From the NCBI GenBank assembly GCA_017431185.1, contig JAFRLP010000378.1:1-7775 (forward strand): DNA of 7,775 nt. Direction: 5' to 3'. Shown here one piece after another: positions 5,885 through 7,775 of this stretch. The notes beneath the pieces were generated by a model. That model was not told where the DNA came from. It saw only the letters and a list, made by a program, of their open reading frames with translations, and did not search any database. The stretch is from Victivallales bacterium. Its GTDB lineage: Bacteria > Verrucomicrobiota > Lentisphaeria > Oligosphaerales > Oligosphaeraceae. The translations under genes and the position numbers were made by a program. Every line of letters starts with the position of its first letter. Positions within the stretch are counted from its first letter, which is position 1.

Positions 5885-7570
5885 ATGAGAACTAGCCATT
5901 GTCTTTACCTGCTATGCTGTTTTTGGCTTTCACTGGCATCCATTGCGCACTCCGCGCAGAAGAAAATCATCCATTTCGGCTTTGTTTCTCCCTCCTCCCC
6001 CGAGTTGTTCACCGAGGAGGCGATGAAGAAACTGGAAGGCAACTGCCCCTTCGACGGCATCGGGATAAATCCCGTCATCAGGCTTCAGCGGGAAGGCAAA
6101 ACCATCGTCTATCAGCCGTTGCACCATGTCGGTTCGCCTTACCTGCTCACCAAAGAGGACTTCCGCGAACTGATTCCAGCCTATCGGAAACTTCAGGAAA
6201 CCAGACTGAAGCACAATTTCTTCATCATCAACTCATCTCCCTTCAACGTGGACTGGTTCGATGACGAAGGCTGGAAACGCACCCTCAACAATTTCAGTCT
6301 GCTGGCCTGGGCGGCAAATGAGGCTGGCTTTGACGGGCTCTGCCTTGACCTCGAACCGTATGCGCTGACCAAATTGCCCTTCATGTTTCGTACGCACCTG
6401 GGCCACACCTTCCAGGAGACCTCCGCGCAAGTCCGACGCCGTGCCAAGGAGTGGATAGAGGAGTTGAACCGTCAATTTCCAAATCTCACGCTGTTCACCT
6501 TCTATTGGGCCTCGCGGTGCAACTCCCCTTTTCTGGCGCGACATCCCGAAATTCTGGAAAATTCCAAGGATGGTCTGACGCTTGCCTTCTTCAATGGAGT
6601 CTATGATGGCGCACCAGAGACAATGACCATCGTCGATGGCAACGAGAGTCCTGGGTATCACGCAGCCACCGAGATGGACTATGCCCGAATCACAGGTCGA
6701 TACCACCGTTTCGCCAGCTCCTGGATAGACGCGGGCAACCGGGAGAGATTCTGGCGGATAACCTCCATGGGCATCTCCTTTTACCTGGACAGTTACGTGA
6801 AAAGGAAGAATCCAGGGAAATACAATCTCTTCGCCCAGTCCGACAATCCCACCCAACTGCTGGCGACCAACGTAAGCCACGCGCTGGACTACGCGGACGA
6901 ATACGTCTGGTTCTGGTGCGAAAAGGGCAATTTCTGGCCAGAGGTCTTCCCATCCAAATACCCGTCCTGGGAGAGCCTGCTTCCCCATTGCGCAGAGGCA
7001 ATCGAGACGGGTCGAAACCTTCTGGCCAGCATGGAGAAATACGCCTCCCCAACAAACCTGCTGCGCAACGGGTCGCTGGAGCCTGGCGACATGAAAAAAG
7101 CAAATTACCCTGGCCTGTACGACAGCGGAATCAAGTTCTGGCCAGCATGGCAGGGCGTCAACACGCCGCAGGGGACCATCACCAGCGAAAACGGCATGGC
7201 GCGCTTCCTCAACGTCACCGAGGGAGGTATTTCCCAAGCCGTCTGCGGCGTCAAGGCAAAGCAGCAGTTCATCATTCGGGCACGATGCAAAAACGAGAGC
7301 CGTTTCGCCATGCCTGTGCTCGATTGCTTCTATCGGGACACACCCGACAATGGCCCGTGGGGACACACATCCACGACCTTCACCGAAGAGGACGCTGACG
7401 GCTGGAAACGCGCAACTCTCCACATAACCGTTCCCGATGGGCACAACATCGCCTCCCTCCATGTCTATGTCGGCGTCAATGGCTTCCAGGACCAGACGGG
7501 AAAGGACAAGGGATGCCTGTTCGACGACATTGAACTGCATGAAGTCACATTCCCTTGGCAGAGAAAATGA
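5885..7570 (+). CDS. Secreted glycoside-hydrolase-like protein with C-terminal carbohydrate-binding-type domain
   Basis: This 561-residue protein begins with a signal peptide (hydrophobic core LYLLCCFWLSLASIA, likely cleavage after AHSA, residue 24), so it is exported. Residues ~27-385 look like a TIM-barrel: 'KIIHFGFVSPS' as strand 1, 'HNFFIINSSPF' (110-120), then GFDGLCLDLEPY (148-159). In that segment D150-G-x-x-x-D155-x-E157 has the spacing of the GH18 catalytic signature DGxDxDxE, with Cys at the third acidic position. 'LTLFTFYWAS' (201-210) and 'EYVWFWCEKGNFW' (339-351) fit later strands with sugar-stacking aromatics. Residues ~390-556 begin 'NLLRNGSLE' and end 'CLFDDIELHEV', the frame of CBM4/9-like beta-sandwich domains. 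No Shine-Dalgarno sequence is seen before ATG 5885, but the signal peptide supports that start. It is divergent from the amino-sugar operon, which supports an amino-sugar glycan substrate. I do not recognise the exact family. Confidence 0.72.
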   Translation: MRTSHCLYLLCCFWLSLASIAHSAQKKIIHFGFVSPSSPELFTEEAMKKLEGNCPFDGIGINPVIRLQREGKTIVYQPLHHVGSPYLLTKEDFRELIPAYRKLQETRLKHNFFIINSSPFNVDWFDDEGWKRTLNNFSLLAWAANEAGFDGLCLDLEPYALTKLPFMFRTHLGHTFQETSAQVRRRAKEWIEELNRQFPNLTLFTFYWASRCNSPFLARHPEILENSKDGLTLAFFNGVYDGAPETMTIVDGNESPGYHAATEMDYARITGRYHRFASSWIDAGNRERFWRITSMGISFYLDSYVKRKNPGKYNLFAQSDNPTQLLATNVSHALDYADEYVWFWCEKGNFWPEVFPSKYPSWESLLPHCAEAIETGRNLLASMEKYASPTNLLRNGSLEPGDMKKANYPGLYDSGIKFWPAWQGVNTPQGTITSENGMARFLNVTEGGISQAVCGVKAKQQFIIRARCKNESRFAMPVLDCFYRDTPDNGPWGHTSTTFTEEDADGWKRATLHITVPDGHNIASLHVYVGVNGFQDQTGKDKGCLFDDIELHEVTFPWQRK

Positions 7571-7613
7571 AATTCACCATAGATTGAAAAACACCGAACC
7601 AGGAGATGCCCAC

Positions 7614-7658
7614 ATGAAAAAGACCTTCACGCTCATCGAATTGCTGGTCGGTTCATAG
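7614..7658 (+). pseudogene. Truncated prepilin-like gene (14 codons)
   Basis: AGGAG (7601-7605) lies 8 bases before ATG 7614, and the frame reads MKKTFTLIELLVGS before TAG 7656-7658. This is the canonical basic leader and cleavage motif (F/TLIEL) of the prepilin-like family, cut off just as the hydrophobic helix should start. Bases 7629-7650 match window bases 1-22 at 21 of 22 positions, and the match then ends abruptly. It is 43 bp behind the secreted-protein gene and would be co-transcribed with it. The break may be a real insertion/recombination remnant or an assembly join between two copies of a multicopy leader; the sequence alone does not tell. No reading frame after 7658 resumes a recognisable prepilin. 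Confidence 0.7.
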
Positions 7659-7687
7659 CGAAGAATGCTGTATAATTTGGGTATCTA

Positions 7688-7775
7688 GTTGATGCCTCCT
7701 ATTGTTGGATAGCCCATATACCAGTAGAACCCCAAACACGCCGTTGTGTTGCATCCAGTGTTTGGCGGCATCAAC
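7688..7775. repeat. Nested inverted-repeat structure at the right edge
   Basis: GTTGATGCC (7688-7696) is the exact reverse complement of GGCATCAAC (7767-7775), extendable to 12 bp with one mismatch. Inside it, CCAAACAC (7732-7739) pairs perfectly with GTGTTTGG (7758-7765), and CTAT (7699-7702) with ATAG (7709-7712). Together they can fold into a three-armed structure closing on the last base of the window. The surrounding bases look less GC-rich than the neighbouring genes. It could be the end of a mobile element, a structured RNA, or a contig end produced by an inverted repeat. Confidence 0.5.

Noticed and set aside
6233..7540. 435-codon open frame on the minus strand opposite the secreted protein
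   Set aside because: The plus-strand product has a signal peptide and domain-like motifs; the antisense translation has none and no ribosome binding site.
7650..7680. Continuation of the truncated prepilin through a simple frameshift
   Set aside because: A few bases after 7652 (TCAT-GC) resemble the copy at the window start, but the likeness stops within about ten bases and no frame resumes the hydrophobic helix or the PAL motif.
7688..7775. Integron attC site suggested by GTT/AAC ends of the inverted repeat
   Set aside because: attC sites read RYYYAAC on the left and GTTRRRY on the right. Here GTT is on the left and AAC on the right, and GTTGATG does not fit GTTRRRY. No integrase or cassette array is visible.
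1..7775. tRNA, rRNA or CRISPR array
   Set aside because: No cloverleaf with CCA-type acceptor and TTCRA arm, no rRNA-like block and no regularly spaced direct repeats were seen on either strand by eye.

Overview
This window reads like DNA from a Lentisphaerae/Victivallales-type (PVC superphylum) bacterium. That is an inference. It rests on class III prepilin-like genes of the [10 protein letters not shown] / H-X9-DG type lying beside carbohydrate genes, on two Gfo/Idh/MocA oxidoreductases in one operon, and on a NagB with a 'GENGHLAFND' active-site loop. The coding regions are moderately GC-rich. The last ~120 bp look different in composition.

Layout. (1) 1-696 (+): a prepilin-like protein cut off by the left edge. 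(2) 697-918: a convergent intergenic region with a minus-strand intrinsic terminator (726-765) and a large imperfect inverted repeat (797-898). (3) 919-5603 (-): a tightly packed five-gene operon, in transcription order a GntR-type regulator with a LacI-like sensor, two Gfo/Idh/MocA oxidoreductases, NagB and NagA. Two junctions are 4-bp ATGA overlaps, one is a 22-bp gap carrying a strong Shine-Dalgarno sequence, and one is a 57-bp gap holding a hairpin. (4) 5604-5884: a divergent regulatory region. The operon promoter (TTGACA / TATCTT, 16-bp spacer) has a perfect palindrome filling its spacer. A consensus TATAAT faces the other way, behind 9-bp direct repeats one start every 20 bp. (5) 5885-7570 (+): a secreted two-domain protein, probably a glycoside-hydrolase-like barrel plus a carbohydrate-binding-type beta-sandwich. 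(6) 7614-7658 (+): a prepilin start with good translation signals that stops after 14 codons. (7) 7659-7775: no recognised gene, but a nested inverted-repeat structure that ends exactly at the right edge.

Working model (inference): the secreted protein acts on an extracellular amino-sugar-containing glycan. The imported product is modified by the two NAD(P)-dependent oxidoreductases, and the amino-sugar phosphate is deacetylated by NagA and deaminated by NagB to fructose-6-phosphate. The GntR-type protein would repress its own operon until an inducer binds. No transporter, PTS or amino-sugar kinase is visible here, so these must be encoded elsewhere. Both window ends lie in or next to repeat-like sequence (prepilin leader, inverted repeat), so the window may be a whole assembly contig that ends at repeats.
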